From contig JAGLBD010000038.1 of NCBI GenBank assembly GCA_018260425.1, positions 2,901-37,184 on the forward strand: 34,284 nucleotides of DNA, read 5' to 3'. The position numbers and the translations under genes were made by a program. Positions 31,859 through 34,284 of this stretch are shown one piece after another. The stretch comes from Pseudogulbenkiania sp. GTDB taxonomy: Bacteria > Pseudomonadota > Gammaproteobacteria > Burkholderiales > Chromobacteriaceae. Below the pieces are notes generated by a model. It was not told the origin of the DNA and ran no database searches. It saw only the letters and a program-made list of their open reading frames with translations. The number at the start of each line of letters is the position of its first letter. Position 1 is the first letter of the stretch.

Positions 31859-33256
31859 TCAAACCTTGTTCGGATGAAGTGTCTGGTGACGTCGGCTTGC
31901 GCGGGCGAGATACCAGACCAGAAAGACAGCTGCCGTAGTGAGACTGATCACCAGGGCGAGCCAGAAACCATAAATTCCCATGGGCCGGGAAACCAGCCAG
32001 TCGGTCAAGCCCAGCATAATCCCCAAACCGAGGCCCACTCCCCAGAACGCGCTGATGTGGATGGCCATCGGTATCGTGGTCAGTTTGTAACCCCGCAAGG
32101 CGCCTGAGGCAATGGTTTGTGCCGCATCGGTCAGCTGATACACGGCGGCAAACAGCAGCAGCGTCATGCCGATTTCGATCAGTCGGGAGTCGGATGTGTA
32201 CATGCCGATGATCTCGGCGCGTAACAGTAGAACCAGTACCATGGTGAACAAGGCCAGCACAAGACCACTCAATAGTCCGACGCCGGCCGAGAACCGGGCG
32301 CCCGAGGCGTTGCCGGCGCCGATGTATTGGCCCACGCGGACCGAGAGTGCCGTCGCAATGCTGGAAGGAAGCATATAGATCAGGCTGGAAAAATTCAGCA
32401 CCGCTTGATGGCTGGCGACAACGACGGTGCCCAGTGGTGTTACCAGCAGGGCAATGAAGGAAAACAGGCTGACTTCGACGAAAAACGACAGTCCGATGGG
32501 AATGCCCAGCTTGAGAAAGGTGCGGAAACGACGGAAGTCGGGCCAGCTCATGCGCTCGAACAAGCCGAACGGGGCGAAGTAGCGGTTGAACTTCAGGTAA
32601 GCCAGCAAGGCAAAAAAGGCAAACCAGAAAACGGCCCCGGTGGCCCAGCCGCAGCCTGCGCCGCCCATGCGCGGCAGGCCGAACAAACCGTGAATCAGAA
32701 TGTAGTTCAGCGGGATGTTGAGCAACAGGGCGGCCACGCTGACCACCATGATCAGGCGGGGTTTGTTTAAGCTGGAGGCGTAGGCATGCAATGCCCGGTG
32801 CATCATCGCCCCGGGCATGCCAAGTGCCGCACCGGTGATGAATAACAGGACTTTGTCGCGGACTTCATAGGGGAGATCCAGCCAGCGATACAGCAGCGGC
32901 TCGCACGCCAGCATCAGCAACATGCCGATAATACCGGCAAACAAGCCGAACCAGATGCCTTGACGGCCGGTTTCACCAATCCCGCTTCGCTCTCCCGAGC
33001 CGAATTGATGCGCAATGATCGGGTTGAGCGCGGTCACCACGCCCATCAAGGTACAGTAAACGGTAATAAAGATGCTCGAGCCGATCGAGACGGCCGCCAG
33101 ATCATCCGTGGAGACGCGGCCGGACATGACTGTATCGACAAAGCCTGTCGCGACCTGAGCCATCTGGGCAATCATCATGGGCAATGACAATCTGGCAATG
33201 GCGAGGGCTTCGCGGCGTAGCGCGCCGGGTTGTGCTTTGTCTATATCAAACAGCAT
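31859..33256 (-). CDS. MATE-family multidrug/toxin exporter (NorM-like)
   Basis: Cation-coupled inner-membrane exporter, 465 residues and about twelve helices in two repeated halves. First half begins LSLPMMIAQMAQVATGFVDT with MSGRVSTDDLAAVSIGSSI, the second GIPIGLSFFVEVSLFSFIAL, plus the conserved VASHQAVLNFSSLIYMLPSS; all are MATE/NorM hallmarks. I start at the Met at 33256; the much longer open frame upstream reads through the promoter and the tail of the neighbouring cyclase and is not coding for this protein. A TATAAT box lies 25 bases before the start. Cotranscribed with murB. Substrates unknown. Confidence 0.93.
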   Translation of the reverse strand: MLFDIDKAQPGALRREALAIARLSLPMMIAQMAQVATGFVDTVMSGRVSTDDLAAVSIGSSIFITVYCTLMGVVTALNPIIAHQFGSGERSGIGETGRQGIWFGLFAGIIGMLLMLACEPLLYRWLDLPYEVRDKVLLFITGAALGMPGAMMHRALHAYASSLNKPRLIMVVSVAALLLNIPLNYILIHGLFGLPRMGGAGCGWATGAVFWFAFFALLAYLKFNRYFAPFGLFERMSWPDFRRFRTFLKLGIPIGLSFFVEVSLFSFIALLVTPLGTVVVASHQAVLNFSSLIYMLPSSIATALSVRVGQYIGAGNASGARFSAGVGLLSGLVLALFTMVLVLLLRAEIIGMYTSDSRLIEIGMTLLLFAAVYQLTDAAQTIASGALRGYKLTTIPMAIHISAFWGVGLGLGIMLGLTDWLVSRPMGIYGFWLALVISLTTAAVFLVWYLARASRRHQTLHPNKV

Positions 33257-34140
33257 GAAATGTGGCTCACCAAAAACTGCATTATAGAGGACTGAAGCGT
33301 ACTCAGGGAGAGAGTTGCTCGCAGGAAGGCGGTTGCTGCACGGGTGTTGCAATGACATGATTGTTCTTGCCGGCTTGCTTGGCTTGATATGGCGCGGTCG
33401 GCCGCCTTGACCAGAGCGTCGATGGTGTCGCCATGCCGGGGCCAACCGGCAATGCCGATGCTGGCGCCGATGGTGAGCGACAGTTGTCCGTACGGGAAGG
33501 GGGGTTGCAACTGCGTCAGTATGGTACGGGAGACCCGTTCGGCGGCGAGCAGGTCTTTTTGCCGTGCCAAAATCACGATGAACTCATCGCCCCCCATCCG
33601 CGCAGCGGTATCTTCACAGCGAATGGTGCAGGTCAGCCGGTTCGCGACACTTTTCAGGACGTGGTCGCCGGCATCGTGTCCGTAACTGTCGTTGATCTGC
33701 TTGAACCCATCCAGATCGATAAACAGTAGCGCGACCGACTCGTTGTGCCGGCGAGCGGCTTCGATGATCTGGCGTAGCCGGTCGCTGGTCAGTCGCCATA
33801 CCGGCAGCCCGGTGAGATGGTCATGATTGGCCAGGAAAGCGATCTGGTCACGCTGGGCACGGATTTCGGCCATGCTGGTCTGTACCCGGTCCAGTAACAG
33901 GTTCAAGGCATCGGTGGTATTTCTCACTTCATTGCGGGTCATGCGGTCGATGCGGCCGCTGAAGTCCTGCGATCCACCGATCTCCACGATGCGCTGCTCC
34001 AACTGTTTAAGCGGGCGGGCGATGCTGCGGTAGGCCCAGACAGCCAATCCGGTCATCAGCAGGGCAATGATCAAGGTTAGCTGTATGCCTTGATCCATTG
34101 CGCGGCAAACCTTGCCCTTCAGGGCGGGGAAGGATAGCAC
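33241..34140 (-). pseudogene. HAMP-GGDEF diguanylate cyclase with 3' frameshift
   Basis: The open frame gives one membrane helix (about residues 18-38), a HAMP-like segment (about 39-90) and a GGDEF domain with HDHLTGLPVWRL, FIDLDGFKQINDSYGHDAGD, an inhibitory site RCED (174-177) and an intact GGDEF at 183-187. After ADRA (residue 250) the sequence becomes ISSQASRQEQ instead of the conserved MYQAKQAGKN. Restoring two missing bases near 33387-33389 gives AMYQAKQAGKNNHVIATP and a stop at 33303, before the MATE promoter. As it stands the frame runs past the MATE start. No periplasmic sensor precedes the helix; the start may be GTG at 34140 or ATG at 34098. May be a true pseudogene, a still-active truncated enzyme or a sequencing error. 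Confidence 0.7.
33281..33286 (-). promoter_or_regulatory. TATAAT -10 box of the MATE-murB operon
   Basis: Perfect TATAAT on the minus strand, 24 bases before the MATE start codon; the -35 region is poor. It lies past where the cyclase gene would stop (33303) if its frame were restored. Confidence 0.6.
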
Positions 34141-34170
34141 GGATGGCCAAGCCGTCCTTGCCTTTGCCGT

Positions 34171-34284
34171 TCAGTGTGGCATCTGCTGCTTGAGATCGTG
34201 GCGAATGAGTTCGATGGGCGCACCGCCGCAACCGTCGGCAACGTCAACGGGTGGCAATAGCGAGTAGGCTTGGCGACATGCAAC
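34171..34284 (-). CDS. C-terminal tail of an unidentified protein (partial)
   Basis: The minus-strand frame entering at 34284 reads 37 residues, starting VACRQAYSLLPPVDV and ending HDLKQQMPH, then TGA at 34173-34171. It is in the same frame as the following GGDEF gene, 30 bases away, so it is either a separate upstream gene or the sensor part of the same gene cut by a nonsense codon. Too short to identify. Confidence 0.35.
   Translation of the reverse strand, partial: VACRQAYSLLPPVDVADGCGGAPIELIRHDLKQQMPH

Noticed and set aside
33257-33445. 63-residue N-terminal extension of the MATE protein
   Set aside because: These codons are an alternative frame of the cyclase tail and cross the MATE promoter; no signal or conserved sequence.
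1-34284. Insertion sequence, prophage, CRISPR or defence island
   Set aside because: No transposase, integrase, phage structural gene, Cas gene, regularly spaced repeats, or nuclease/helicase defence proteins were found on either strand.

Overview
The window looks like chromosomal DNA of a Gram-negative betaproteobacterium, most likely of the order Neisseriales (Chromobacteriaceae-like). The basis is high GC, dense short-spaced genes, a trxA-rho pair, type I MurB and FabI, many outer-membrane and secretion components, and a PEP-CTERM protein. The placement comes from protein resemblance and gene order; no rRNA or other marker is present. I see no tRNA or rRNA gene, CRISPR array, insertion sequence or prophage, and no gene-free stretch longer than about 300 bases.

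Layout. 1-2949: a tripartite drug-efflux operon (NodT-type outer-membrane factor, then an EmrA-type membrane fusion protein running off the left edge), divergent from a TetR regulator with two palindromes between them. 3004-5242: a LysE-type exporter divergent from a MocR-type (GntR/aminotransferase) regulator, with four GTGACAG/CTGTCAC boxes between them. 5293-9535: a large TonB-dependent receptor and a DcuC-type dicarboxylate carrier. 9815-10814: a GNAT acetyltransferase and a PhnA/YjdM zinc-ribbon protein. 10962-17496: a two-partner secretion locus, TpsB transporter followed by a 1584-residue TpsA exoprotein with no toxin end or immunity gene. 17538-22087 is accessory: a DUF4337 membrane protein, a patatin-fold protein that has lost its catalytic Ser and Asp, a coupled pair of unknown small genes, an orphan PEP-CTERM protein and a GSG-repeat secreted protein.

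22064-26896 is mostly housekeeping: flavin reductase, fabI, trxA, rho, a TRIC-family channel and a NudL-type Nudix hydrolase. 26884-33256 holds a Cache-PAS-GGDEF diguanylate cyclase behind nadC, a CbiM-like membrane protein with a MAPEG protein, and a MATE exporter-murB operon. The right edge carries a HAMP-GGDEF gene with an apparent 2-base frameshift in its last conserved motif, preceded by the tail of an unidentified gene.

Envelope and surface functions dominate: two exporters with their own regulators, TonB uptake, two-partner secretion, an exosortase-type substrate, a probable beta-solenoid protein and two c-di-GMP enzymes. The most unusual items are the degenerate patatin, the frameshifted cyclase, the structured leaders before tpsB and the TonB receptor, and the unknown gene pair at 19413-20208. 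I did not find a clear-cut new defence or mobile system.
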